Source of the DNA: an uncultured Saprospiraceae bacterium
GTDB taxonomy: Bacteria; Bacteroidota; Bacteroidia; Chitinophagales; Saprospiraceae
Direction of reading: 5' to 3'
Length of the DNA stretch: 64,000 bases
Assembly: GCA_938015595.1 (NCBI GenBank)
Contig: CALLPI010000008.1
Coordinates: 372,001 to 436,000, forward strand
A model generated the notes under the pieces. It was not told the DNA's origin, did no database searches, and was given only the letters and a program-made list of their open reading frames with translations. How positions within the stretch are numbered: the first letter of the stretch is position 1; every line of letters begins with the position of its first letter. A program made the translations under genes and the position numbers. Shown piece after piece: positions 1-8,954 of the stretch.

Positions 1-156
1 CGCACTTTGTCTATTGTAGCCATTGCGCTCAATGTGTTCGTGCTCAACTACTACAGCAAACAGCGCCTCTTCCTTCAGACGGTGCGGGGCATCGTCATTG
101 CCACTTTCATCGGTATAGCTGTGTGGGCAGTGGCATTCTGGAAATACATCTTTTGA
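1..156 (+). CDS. C-terminal end of an unknown membrane protein (partial)
   Basis: An open frame enters from the left edge and stops with TGA at 154-156, giving the last 51 residues of a protein. The visible part is strongly hydrophobic: one apparent membrane segment near its start, a short basic and aromatic turn (NYYSKQR), then a second segment running almost to the C-terminus, which ends in WKYIF. It therefore looks like the last two helices of an integral inner-membrane protein. Only 8 bases separate it from lpxB on the same strand, so the two are probably co-transcribed. The family cannot be recognised from this fragment. Confidence 0.6.
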   Translation, partial: RTLSIVAIALNVFVLNYYSKQRLFLQTVRGIVIATFIGIAVWAVAFWKYIF

Positions 157-164
157 GCTGAGAC

Positions 165-1295
165 ATGCGCTACTACATCATAGCCGGCGAAGCCTCAGGC
201 GACTTGCACGGCGGCAGCCTCGTACATGCGCTCCTGCGGGAAGACCCCGCCGCTCAGGTACGTGCTTGGGGTGGCGATCTCATGGCGGCTGCCGGAGCGG
301 AAGTGGTTAAGCACTACCGCGAACTAGCCTTTATGGGCTTTGGGGAGGTAGTCAAAAACTTGCCCGCCATCCTGGCCAACTTTCGCCTGGCCAAAGCTGA
401 CATTCTCGCTTGGCAGCCCGATGCGCTCATCCTGATAGACTACCCGGGGTTCAACCTGCGTATGGCCAAATGGGCTAAAAGAAAGGGCCTGCGTGTATTT
501 TACTACATCTCTCCCCAACTTTGGGCATGGCACAGCAGTCGTGTGTACGGCATCAAGGCCTGCGTGGAGCGCATGTACGTTATTTTGCCATTTGAGCCTG
601 AGTTTTACCAGCGCTACGGTTACGAGGTAGAGTTTGTGGGGCATCCTTTGCTCGATGTGGTGGAGGGCTTTAAGCCACCAGCAACTTTTCGGCAAATGCA
701 TGGCTTAGATGAAAGCCCTATCATAGCCTTGCTACCCGGTAGCCGCCGCCAGGAAATTGGCCGCATGTTGGAAGTAATGCTGCGAGTAGTACCCCGATTC
801 CCCGCATACCAGTTTGTAATAGGTGCTGCACCAGCCATTCCAGAAGCGTTCTACCAGGATATCCTGCAGCATAGTGGACTGTCAGACATTTGCCTTGTGC
901 AAGGACAAACCTACGCCCTGCTTAGTCAAGCGCAAGCCGCCCTGGTGACTTCCGGCACTGCAACACTAGAGACTGCCTTGTTCAACGTGCCTCAAGTAGT
1001 GTGCTATCGTGGTAGTGCGCTCTCATTCTGGATTGCCCGTCAGTTGGTTAACGTACCATATATTTCTTTGGTCAATCTCATTGCCAATCAACCGGTGGTT
1101 AAGGAATTGATACAACATGAACTTACGCCTGAACGGCTCGGCCACGAGTTGGCACTGCTACTAGACGATGCGCACGCGGCGCGCATCCAGCGGGGCTATA
1201 GCCTGTTGCGCGAACGCCTAGCACCTGCCGGTGCTGCTCAACGCGTGGCGAACCGAATGGTAGAGCGGTTGTTAGGAGCGGAGCATGAGCCATAG
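165..1295 (+). CDS. lpxB: Lipid-A-disaccharide synthase
   Basis: GT19 glycosyltransferase that joins UDP-2,3-diacylglucosamine to lipid X (2,3-diacylglucosamine 1-phosphate), forming the disaccharide core of lipid A at the inner face of the cytoplasmic membrane. The 376 residues match the usual family length. The N-terminal GEASGD-HG motif (about residues 8-15) and the SGTATLE motif (about 262-268) are present, and so is the PGSR-QEI segment of the nucleotide-sugar site. The ATG at 165 gives the typical MRYYIIAGE start. It follows an unknown membrane protein by 8 bp and is convergent with the large adhesin gene downstream. Its presence implies an LPS-bearing Gram-negative outer membrane. Confidence 0.95.
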   Translation: MRYYIIAGEASGDLHGGSLVHALLREDPAAQVRAWGGDLMAAAGAEVVKHYRELAFMGFGEVVKNLPAILANFRLAKADILAWQPDALILIDYPGFNLRMAKWAKRKGLRVFYYISPQLWAWHSSRVYGIKACVERMYVILPFEPEFYQRYGYEVEFVGHPLLDVVEGFKPPATFRQMHGLDESPIIALLPGSRRQEIGRMLEVMLRVVPRFPAYQFVIGAAPAIPEAFYQDILQHSGLSDICLVQGQTYALLSQAQAALVTSGTATLETALFNVPQVVCYRGSALSFWIARQLVNVPYISLVNLIANQPVVKELIQHELTPERLGHELALLLDDAHAARIQRGYSLLRERLAPAGAAQRVANRMVERLLGAEHEP

Positions 1296-1377
1296 GCACT
1301 GCTAGCTGCCCAGATGCCAGATTCTCGCAAAAGTTGTACTGCGGCCGTATTGTTCACCATGCTCTATACCAACCCAA

Positions 1378-4300
1378 CTACCGTACCAGTGTCACATCTC
1401 CCTTTTGCTCCAGCAGCATGAGCCTGCCACAGTGCAGTACCGTAGCCCGCAGATGCCATACAAACACAGCAGGGTCCATAGCTCGTTCTCGAAATACGCC
1501 ATTCCAGCCCTCATTGGGGTTTTGTGTACGAAACATGAGATTGCCCCAGCGATCAAACACCATCAGTTCAAAAGCTGGTACAGCCACTTCTGTAGAAATA
1601 TAGGCCTTGAACAAGTCGTTGATGCCATCTTCGTTGGGACTGAATGCGTTAGGTATGAAAATGGGCGTCACGTCGGGGCGGCCTGCGTAACGTATCGCTA
1701 CGGTTTGTGTTAGAGTGTCGCAACTGTTAGATACTTGCACAGTGTAGTGGCCCGGCTCCCGTATGCTTCTCCAGGGCGTAGTAGCCCTATTGTCCCAGCG
1801 ATAGCGCACTTGGCCATCGTCACCGGAGAGCAATTGGATTTCTACTACTGCTGAGTCAGCGCCGCAGGGTAATTCTGCATTCAAAAAGGTAATTTGTAGT
1901 GGTGGCTGGGTGGGCAACACTATACTGTGCTGCGCTGTGCAGCCGTTGGCATCGGTAATGACCAGGGAATAGTTGCCTGCGGGCAGATTGAAAAATGTAC
2001 CAGTGGCGCTAGATGCTGTGCCGTTCAGGCTGTACTGAAACGGCTCTTGTCCTATAGCTGTGAATGTAATCCGCCCGCTGGGACGGTTTGCACAAGAGGC
2101 TTCTACCACGGGTGGCTGTATCTGTATCTCGGGCAGGGCATTCACAGTGACGGTCACGATGGAGTCGCAGCCCGAGCTGTTGGTCAGCGCGAAGTTGGTG
2201 GTGCTGCCTGGCGTCAAAGCCACGCCTTGGTACATGACTGTACTGCCTGGGCAGGCGTTCAGCGTCAGCGTTGAAGTGCTGGTGGGCAGGGCATTCACGG
2301 TGACGGTCACGATGGAGTCGCAGCCCGAGCTGTTGGTCAGCGCGAAGTTGGTGGTGCTGCCTGGCGTTAAAGCCACACCTTGGTACATGACTGTACTGCC
2401 TGGGCAGGCGTTCAGCGTCAAAGTGGCTGTTGTTTGCACGCAGCGCAGCCGCCAGTTGATTATCACTTCATCGTCGCAGCCAACCAGGGCGGTATCTATC
2501 TGTGTCCAATCAGCGCGAAGGCTGGAAGGTAGGGCAGTCGTGTCCAGCAGTAGGCGATACGATTGCGAAAGAATGTTGATAAAGCCGTATTGCCCGCTGC
2601 TTTGAGAGCGGACAGTGTCCACAGGGGTATTGTTGGACAAAAGAATGAGTGGTACGTTGGTCATGAGGGAGTCAGCGGCGTCGAGGGCACCATTGTTATT
2701 GCGGTCCCAATACACTGTACCGCGAAAGCGCCCGTAGCCATCGTAGAGACTGAGGTTCAGTGGGTCGGAGTCCAGGGTACAGCCCTGCGAGGTGGTTATG
2801 CGTAGGTAGTAGGCGCCGCTTTGTGTAGCAACTAACTGAGGCGCGGAAGATGACGGCGCGCCCAGGGGGGCATTTTGGAAAAACCACTGGTAAGACACCG
2901 ATTCTGGCACTTGCGGGAAACATAGCGTATCAGGATTGCAACGGCTATGGCAACCAGAAGGTATCAGGCTGATCTTTGGGCCAGGCAGTACCGTTTGTGG
3001 CTGGCTCATACTGGTGCATCCCCACTCGTTGACTGCTACGGCGCGATACTGCCCTGCCTGCGAAGTAGTGAAGGATATACCTTGTACCCCTGAAGACCAT
3101 GAGTAGCTCACCCCAGGCTGTGGATTAGCCACCATAAAGGTTGCTGGCGTACCTTCACATACATTGCCTGGGGGAGAGGCATTGAGCAGCGGCACATCGG
3201 GTAAGGGACGAACAGATATGCGAAATGGCCCCAGGCGGTTGACGCAGTCTGTGGTTGTTTCTGTTACGGAGAGGAATATATCGTGTACCCCCACTGGCAG
3301 GCGATTGCCCCGAGCTTCAGAAAACTCAATGCGCACAGCGCTGCTGCCTGTGCTCCAGCGAAGGATTTGCCCAGGGCGGCTCAATGCTTCCAAAAAGACA
3401 TCCTGCCCTGCACACACGCAGATGGAATCGTATTGATAACCTACAGGAAAGCCAGCTTCACTCAATAATACGCTTCGGATGACATTGGCCGGCGCCGGAA
3501 TGACCTGCACAGCCGCTATTGCTGGCTCGTAGGTACAGCCATCGGCATTGGTCACAGTTACACTGTACAGCCCTTCCTGTTTTGCCCATATCGAAATCGT
3601 CGTATCGCCGGTACTCCAAAGCCAGCGCAGGCCTCCAGCAGGAGCGGTGAGCAAGGTACTATCGCCCTCACAAATGGGCGATGCAAAACCAATGGATCCG
3701 CTGAGTGTGTTAGAGCGCACGTCCACATCTCGGCTGAAAACCGTGCGGCAGCCGTAGGCGTTTCGGCCTTCAAGGCTTGCGGTATAGACACCCGGCGCCG
3801 TGTAGCGATGATAAGTCTGCGCTGGGCTGGAGGAGTCGGCTGTACCGGAGGCTGGGTCGCCAAAGTTCCAGTTCAAACGGCTGACCTCCGATCCTGCTAT
3901 GGCGGTAAACAAGATGGCAGAGGCGGCACAAGTGCCGTTGGGCAGGTCAAAAGATAAGGCTGGTCCATCAAATACTTCCACCTGGCGGCTTACCGAGGCC
4001 ACGCAGCCATTGGCGGCAGTAGTCGTTAGGGTAACGGTATAAATACCTGGCGTACTGTACACATGCGCTGGATTGGCTAAGGTATCCGTATTGTGGACGT
4101 TAGAGGCCGGGTCGCCAAAGTCCCAGTGCCAGGAAGCCAAGCGCTCGCCTGGGATAAAGGTGGTAGCGTCTTTGAAATACACCGTATCACCAGCGCAACT
4201 TGGCACAAACTCGAAAGACGGTGCTACTGGCACGGTGTCCACCCTAAAGGCATAGCACAAACCCACGCCGGCTACCAACCCTCTCAATGCCACCCGGAAA

Positions 4301-7300
4301 AAACCCGCCCGGCTGAACGTATGCACGGGGTTGTCAAGGGTGGAGAAGTTGTCGGGCCCGGAGGTGGGGTCGCCAAAATTCCAAAGTAGAGAACCAGGTA
4401 TAAAAGACGGGGAGGTGTGCACAAATTGTGAGACATGACAGTCCGGCGTGGGTAAAATATCGAAGCTAACGGCGCTGTTGGGTGGGCAAAGGGCAGGATT
4501 GCCTCCGCCGCCGCCAGGGAAACCTCCGCCGGGGAAACCTCCGCCGCCTCCAGAGGCGCAGTAAAAGAAAAGCGCAAGTGTATCGGAAAACGCCCGGCAG
4601 CCGTTGGTACTGATAGCTTCCACTTGGTACGTACCCAATTCAGCCGTGCTGTAGGTTGGTTGCGTGGCGCCGGGAATGAGCGTACCATCCCGATACCAAC
4701 GATAACTGAAGCCAGCCTCTGACATGGTGGCAAAGAGTTGGCTAGGTGGGTCGCCAGGGCATATACCAGTATTGTCGGGCGTAGAAAGCGTGACCTGCGG
4801 CAGTTCAATAGCTTCTATTCGGAAAGAAGTGCTAGCCTTGCAGCCATTGGCAGTAGTTACTTCCAGGCTGTAAAATCCAGCAGGCAGGCGAGGCATCGGA
4901 GCTGTGGACATGACGTAGCCCTGAGGGTTTTTCCACTGATAGCTGTCAAATGGTACAATAGTTTGTACTGTGGCGGAGTCGCCGCTGCACAACTGCCCCG
5001 GATGAAGGACTTCTGGCATGGGCGGTGGCTGTACATTGACGGTCATGCTAGTACTTTGCCCACATGCGCTCACGCTTAGCGTGGCCACGCCAGCACTGTG
5101 CCAAAGAATTTGCACGGCGGTGCTATCGTTTCGCAAAATAGCGCCAGCGCTGGCCGGCGAGATGCTCCATTGATAGCTAAAACCGTCAAGTACTGGCGCA
5201 GTGTAAAGGGCTGTTTGGCCTGCGCATACTTCCGATGCGCCAGAGATGGACAGCCCTGACAAAGGCGTGGGTACGATAGAGATGGGTGGAGAAGCACAGC
5301 CCTGTGGGCTGACCTGAGCCGCGCTGAGGCTGTAGGGGCCAATGGCACTCCAGGTCAGGTTGATGGATTGGCTGCCCGTAGCAGGGCTACCATTGTGGCC
5401 GCCGGCCCTCCATTGTATGGAATGCCCAAGTAGCATTCCATGTGCTTGGTAGTTGAACACCCGACCCGGACATACTACCAGGGGCCCGGCAATGCCGCTC
5501 AGCGGCTGAGGCAGTGCCAGTACTTGTACTGGTACTTCATACGCTACAGTGCAATAATCGGCAGGAATGGTTGGGCGCGCTACAAGCCGGAATCGGCCCA
5601 CGCCAAAGTCCCAGGGCACGGAAGGTGTAGCCGTGGGTGCGGGCGAGGTCCACACTGGTGCACCGTTGAGCGTAAGTACCTCCCAATGGCAAAGTACAGG
5701 CTGGCCAGTGTCATTACGACGTGCTGTGTAGCTTTGGGCGGTGTTCAGGCAAGTTTCCGGCGGGCCAAAAGCCAGCCACTCCGGGCGGATATACACCGCC
5801 AAGGTATCCCTGCCGCTGCAATCCAGGTAGCAATTATCAAACTGCACAGCTACCCATTGCGGCTGGTTGTTCAGCAGGTTAGACCACTGCACCACAACCT
5901 CTGCTGTACCTTGCCCTTCGACAATGCTGCCCAAGGCCGATACCGCCCATGTAAACTGCGTACCTTCATAGGGCGTGACGCGATAGCGAGTGGTAGCACC
6001 GCGACATACCTGTTGCGGCCCTTGTATGCGGGCAGCATCGCTCAGGATGGGAATGCGCATGACATTAGGCGAAGCACAGTACTGACTGCCGCCGCAGTCT
6101 TCCACCTGGAGTTCAACGATGCCCTCCGGCCCGGTGTGCCAGTCTATGGTGATGAAATTGTCGCCCATGCCACCCCCTGCTACCACTGTGCCGTGGCTGC
6201 TCACCGACCACAGGAAGCGAATACAGGCAGCATCAGTGGTGTAGGTTGCAGTAGTGCCCTCGCACACAGTACCTTTGCAAGTGATTTGTGGAGCTGGCGT
6301 AGGGGCTACCACTACTGTGAGCCAAGTCGTATCGGCGCACCCGCAGGCGTTTTCGGCTATCAAGCCTAGGCGATACGCGCCAGGTGCCGGATAGGCATAT
6401 GAAAAGACTTGCGTACTGCGCGTACTGCCGTCGCCCAGGAGCCAGTACACCCGTGCCGCGCCGATAGAGGTATTTTGAAAATCTATGGCTTGCCCTTGGC
6501 ACACTTGCAAGGTATCGTTGGCAGACGCCGGTAAGCTGGTAAAACTGGCCTGCGGCAGTGCCAGTATGTCCACGCACAATTGTGCTGTGGAATTGCTCAC
6601 GGCCACCGTTACACTGCCCTGACCCGCCAACCCCCACACTACAGTGACCTTTGTGCCCAGCGTATCTACCCTGAAGCTAGAGGCTCCTCGGATAGTCCAC
6701 ACCGGGATCACTGTGCTGTTGAGCGCACCTTGGATGACATACTCCACTACCGCTCCTTCGCATACTTGCTCACAACAGCCCGACCCACCAGTGTTGCTAC
6801 CGGACGCCGCGCCAGTGATGCGCACCTGACCAGGACGGCCTTCAAACGGAAGCTCCTGGTTGTCGAAGCCGCCGAGTATGGCAATGGGCGTAGGCAAATG
6901 GCTGAAGGATACCTCCGTGCTGCACGCGCCAGGCAGTGCCTGAAAACACATCCTGAATAATACCGAGCCGTCGGGCAAGGTAAAGCCCAGCGAATCTGCC
7001 AAGAACCAACTTAGAGTGATGACGCCTGGCTGGGTCATGCCGGCACCACCTGGCACAGGCAATCCAAAATTATTGGCTGCCGACATACCCGGCACTGCAA
7101 ACTGCCCCACTGATGCAAATTGCAGGCGCGCGGGGTCGTAGCGGATGCTCAGCTGCATGGCCGTGATACGCAGAAATTCGTGCACCCGCACCTCCAGGCA
7201 TACTTGCCCGTAGGGTGCGCTCGTGCCGTTGCTAATGGTTAGCGTAAAGCCTTCAGGCGGGGATAGCAAGCTGGTGTCGGGCAGTGCATTGGCAGGGCAA

Positions 7301-7683
7301 ATGGCCGCAGCATTGGATACAATGGACAAAGGATTGTTTATAGTGCAAATTTCCGGCACAATAACCTGGTGGGGCGGCAGTTGCCAGCTTTGCCCATTGA
7401 CAGATACCACTACGGCGGTGATGCTGTAACTCCCCGCCGACGAGAAACAATACTGCGCGCTGTGAGGCGCTGTCTGAGAACTGACGCCGTTCGACCACGT
7501 CACTGAGGCTATACCTGCGCCGCCCGGCGTATTGGAAACAACAGTGAACGTACCGCACTCGTTGACGCACACGCTATTGGGCCCTGAGATGGAAAATGGC
7601 GCGTTAGTCTGAGCAGAAACCAACATGGTAGCGAGGCTGAGCAGCCATGTGGCAAGCGGGCCGGCAAGTTTTTGGGAGTACAT
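1378..7683 (-). CDS. Giant T9SS type B cargo protein with cohesin-like, PKD, SdrD-B-like and SprB-like domains
   Basis: A 2101-residue secreted adhesin-like protein. It has a signal peptide (about 1-24), then a Cys-containing Ig/PKD-like region. Residues about 158-289 resemble a cohesin domain (SIRYDP strand, DGSVLFRMCF strand). A long series of PKD/Ig-like modules follows, with repeated WxFGD motifs around residues 1080-1270. A 17-residue Gly/Phe/Pro-rich linker lies near residue 1045. An SdrD-B-like module (YWDRNNNGALDAAD) comes at about 1660, then two near-identical 51-residue repeats (about 1750-1851) and an SprB-like repeat (about 1855-1925). The last 97 residues (IPNAFSPNEDGIND ... DRWGN) form the gliding-motility-associated CHU_C domain, the type B T9SS sorting signal. 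It is therefore expected to be exported through SprA and displayed or released at the surface. The ligand is unknown. It is convergent with lpxB and divergent from ribA. Confidence 0.9.
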   Translation of the reverse strand: MYSQKLAGPLATWLLSLATMLVSAQTNAPFSISGPNSVCVNECGTFTVVSNTPGGAGIASVTWSNGVSSQTAPHSAQYCFSSAGSYSITAVVVSVNGQSWQLPPHQVIVPEICTINNPLSIVSNAAAICPANALPDTSLLSPPEGFTLTISNGTSAPYGQVCLEVRVHEFLRITAMQLSIRYDPARLQFASVGQFAVPGMSAANNFGLPVPGGAGMTQPGVITLSWFLADSLGFTLPDGSVLFRMCFQALPGACSTEVSFSHLPTPIAILGGFDNQELPFEGRPGQVRITGAASGSNTGGSGCCEQVCEGAVVEYVIQGALNSTVIPVWTIRGASSFRVDTLGTKVTVVWGLAGQGSVTVAVSNSTAQLCVDILALPQASFTSLPASANDTLQVCQGQAIDFQNTSIGAARVYWLLGDGSTRSTQVFSYAYPAPGAYRLGLIAENACGCADTTWLTVVVAPTPAPQITCKGTVCEGTTATYTTDAACIRFLWSVSSHGTVVAGGGMGDNFITIDWHTGPEGIVELQVEDCGGSQYCASPNVMRIPILSDAARIQGPQQVCRGATTRYRVTPYEGTQFTWAVSALGSIVEGQGTAEVVVQWSNLLNNQPQWVAVQFDNCYLDCSGRDTLAVYIRPEWLAFGPPETCLNTAQSYTARRNDTGQPVLCHWEVLTLNGAPVWTSPAPTATPSVPWDFGVGRFRLVARPTIPADYCTVAYEVPVQVLALPQPLSGIAGPLVVCPGRVFNYQAHGMLLGHSIQWRAGGHNGSPATGSQSINLTWSAIGPYSLSAAQVSPQGCASPPISIVPTPLSGLSISGASEVCAGQTALYTAPVLDGFSYQWSISPASAGAILRNDSTAVQILWHSAGVATLSVSACGQSTSMTVNVQPPPMPEVLHPGQLCSGDSATVQTIVPFDSYQWKNPQGYVMSTAPMPRLPAGFYSLEVTTANGCKASTSFRIEAIELPQVTLSTPDNTGICPGDPPSQLFATMSEAGFSYRWYRDGTLIPGATQPTYSTAELGTYQVEAISTNGCRAFSDTLALFFYCASGGGGGFPGGGFPGGGGGNPALCPPNSAVSFDILPTPDCHVSQFVHTSPSFIPGSLLWNFGDPTSGPDNFSTLDNPVHTFSRAGFFRVALRGLVAGVGLCYAFRVDTVPVAPSFEFVPSCAGDTVYFKDATTFIPGERLASWHWDFGDPASNVHNTDTLANPAHVYSTPGIYTVTLTTTAANGCVASVSRQVEVFDGPALSFDLPNGTCAASAILFTAIAGSEVSRLNWNFGDPASGTADSSSPAQTYHRYTAPGVYTASLEGRNAYGCRTVFSRDVDVRSNTLSGSIGFASPICEGDSTLLTAPAGGLRWLWSTGDTTISIWAKQEGLYSVTVTNADGCTYEPAIAAVQVIPAPANVIRSVLLSEAGFPVGYQYDSICVCAGQDVFLEALSRPGQILRWSTGSSAVRIEFSEARGNRLPVGVHDIFLSVTETTTDCVNRLGPFRISVRPLPDVPLLNASPPGNVCEGTPATFMVANPQPGVSYSWSSGVQGISFTTSQAGQYRAVAVNEWGCTSMSQPQTVLPGPKISLIPSGCHSRCNPDTLCFPQVPESVSYQWFFQNAPLGAPSSSAPQLVATQSGAYYLRITTSQGCTLDSDPLNLSLYDGYGRFRGTVYWDRNNNGALDAADSLMTNVPLILLSNNTPVDTVRSQSSGQYGFINILSQSYRLLLDTTALPSSLRADWTQIDTALVGCDDEVIINWRLRCVQTTATLTLNACPGSTVMYQGVALTPGSTTNFALTNSSGCDSIVTVTVNALPTSTSTLTLNACPGSTVMYQGVALTPGSTTNFALTNSSGCDSIVTVTVNALPEIQIQPPVVEASCANRPSGRITFTAIGQEPFQYSLNGTASSATGTFFNLPAGNYSLVITDANGCTAQHSIVLPTQPPLQITFLNAELPCGADSAVVEIQLLSGDDGQVRYRWDNRATTPWRSIREPGHYTVQVSNSCDTLTQTVAIRYAGRPDVTPIFIPNAFSPNEDGINDLFKAYISTEVAVPAFELMVFDRWGNLMFRTQNPNEGWNGVFRERAMDPAVFVWHLRATVLHCGRLMLLEQKGDVTLVR
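2131..2436 (-). repeat. Tandem duplication of a 153-bp coding module
   Basis: Two head-to-tail copies (2131-2283 and 2284-2436) differ by only a handful of bases over roughly the first 140 bp. Each encodes a 51-residue module with the pattern LNACPGS ... YQG ... TNSSGCDSIVTVTV, so each copy carries two cysteines. The near-identity at DNA level points to recent duplication or ongoing gene conversion. Confidence 0.9.
4501..4551 (-). repeat. Gly-rich low-complexity linker in the giant adhesin
   Basis: Simple-sequence DNA made of ccgcc/cctccg units encodes 17 residues that are only Gly, Phe and Pro (GGGGGFPGGGFPGGGGG). It separates the N-terminal Ig/PKD block from the central PKD block and is probably a flexible spacer. 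Such stretches also vary in length between strains. Confidence 0.85.
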
Positions 7684-7835
7684 ATTTAGGGAGTTATCTG
7701 CCTGTTAGATACCCAAACCGCCCCCTCGCGCTGCTTACCCCGCAGGTGAAGTTTTTTTGACAATTGCTTCTGCCAGCTCAAACGTTTTGTTCGCCTGTGC
7801 GTTTTCTTTGCATTGTTGTATAGAACATACCCAAC

Positions 7836-8414
7836 ATGACGCTACAAGCCGAAGCGCTTATCCCTACTCAATGGGGAAGCCTCAGAATGGCCGCTTTCTC
7901 CGACCAACCCAACGACTGGATGCCCCATATTGCGCTCATCCACGAAAAAACTGACTTTCAAGGCCCCGTACTCACGCGCGTACACTCAGAGTGCATCACC
8001 GGCGATCTGTTTGGCTCGCGTCGCTGCGACTGCGGGGAGCAACTCCATGCCGCTCTCGACATGATTGCCCAGCAAGGTGGCGTCATCATCTATCTGCGCC
8101 AGGAAGGCCGCGGCATTGGCATTATCAACAAGCTCAAGGCCTACAACCTGCAAGACCTCGGCCTCAATACCGTGGATGCCAACCTGCATCTCGGTCTGGA
8201 AGTGGATGCCCGCGACTACCACATCGCCATTGATATACTGAAAATGCTAGGCATTAGTCGAGTGCGTCTGCTGACCAACAACCCTGACAAGATCGAGGCC
8301 TTTGACCATTCCGACATTCAACTACTGGGTAGAGTGCCCCTCGTAGTACCGCCACACTCCGACAATCTCCGGTACTTGCGCACCAAGCAAGAGGAGTTGG
8401 GACATTGGCTGTGA
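7836..8414 (+). CDS. ribA: GTP cyclohydrolase II
   Basis: First enzyme of riboflavin synthesis. It opens GTP to 2,5-diamino-6-ribosylamino-4-pyrimidinone phosphate, formate and pyrophosphate. The 192-residue stand-alone form carries the zinc ligands Cys53, Cys64 and Cys66 in the SECITGDLFGSRRCDCGEQ stretch, the RQEGRGIG motif and the LLTNNPDK motif. It is not fused to a RibB (DHBP synthase) domain, as it is in many other bacteria, so RibB must lie elsewhere. Lumazine synthase (ribH) is about 30 kb away in this window, so the pathway is scattered. The ATG at 7836 gives a normal N-terminus. It is divergent from the giant adhesin gene and convergent, with a gap of about 11 bp, with the next gene. 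Confidence 0.95.
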   Translation: MTLQAEALIPTQWGSLRMAAFSDQPNDWMPHIALIHEKTDFQGPVLTRVHSECITGDLFGSRRCDCGEQLHAALDMIAQQGGVIIYLRQEGRGIGIINKLKAYNLQDLGLNTVDANLHLGLEVDARDYHIAIDILKMLGISRVRLLTNNPDKIEAFDHSDIQLLGRVPLVVPPHSDNLRYLRTKQEELGHWL

Positions 8415-8425
8415 AAAGGCACGGA

Positions 8426-8875
8426 CTACTTTACTTGCACTACGTCATTGAGCGAATAGATCAGCCGGTTGACGTCGGTAGAGTTCAGTTCCAGCTTGCC
8501 TTTGATGGTGATAGGCTCAGCCGTGTATTTGATGGGTTCTTTGGCATATACTTCCATGACAGTTTCTGGGCCAGCACCCCCACAAAAAAAGCACATATTG
8601 TAGGGGTAAGCCGAAAAAACAAACTCCTTGTGGCTCTTGTAGCCCTCCACTGGGATGATGTAGCCCTTGACAGTGACGATCTTACCCTCCATGGCGAGAA
8701 TTTCTTGGCTGAATACCGGCACATCCACCTTAAAGCCGAGTAGTTCGTCGTATTGTTTTTTGAAGGTAATCTTGCCCAGTGTTTTCCACAGATTCTCCGG
8801 CGCCTGGGCTTGTACAGCAGCGCTCCACATCGTCATGCAGCAGGCAAAAACGGCCAAAACGATTGTCTTTTTCAT
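8426..8875 (-). CDS. Small exported DUF3299-like protein
   Basis: A 149-residue protein with a clear signal peptide (MKKTIVLAV ... VQAQA). The mature part holds the pattern GKIVTVKGYIIPVEG, then FVFSAYPYNMCFFCGGAGPE, then ITIKGKLELN. That order and spacing resembles DUF3299 proteins, small periplasmic OB-like proteins of unknown function, with a CxxC pair (CFFC) that could bind metal or be redox-active. The ATG at 8875 was chosen because the signal peptide begins there; the open frame extends further upstream without good coding character. It diverges from the membrane hydroxylase gene, with about 80 bp between start codons. Family assignment is by resemblance only. Confidence 0.7.
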   Translation of the reverse strand: MKKTIVLAVFACCMTMWSAAVQAQAPENLWKTLGKITFKKQYDELLGFKVDVPVFSQEILAMEGKIVTVKGYIIPVEGYKSHKEFVFSAYPYNMCFFCGGAGPETVMEVYAKEPIKYTAEPITIKGKLELNSTDVNRLIYSLNDVVQVK

Positions 8876-8954
8876 TTGTTGCAGTATTTTTACAGCAAGT
8901 ATCAACATTAACGACGTTTTTGACCAAAAAGATGATAACAAGGCGTTAAAAATA

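Noticed and set aside
5440-6369. 309-codon plus-strand frame inside the giant adhesin gene
   Set aside because: Composition is that of a shadow of the minus-strand coding sequence; there is no signal, motif or start support.
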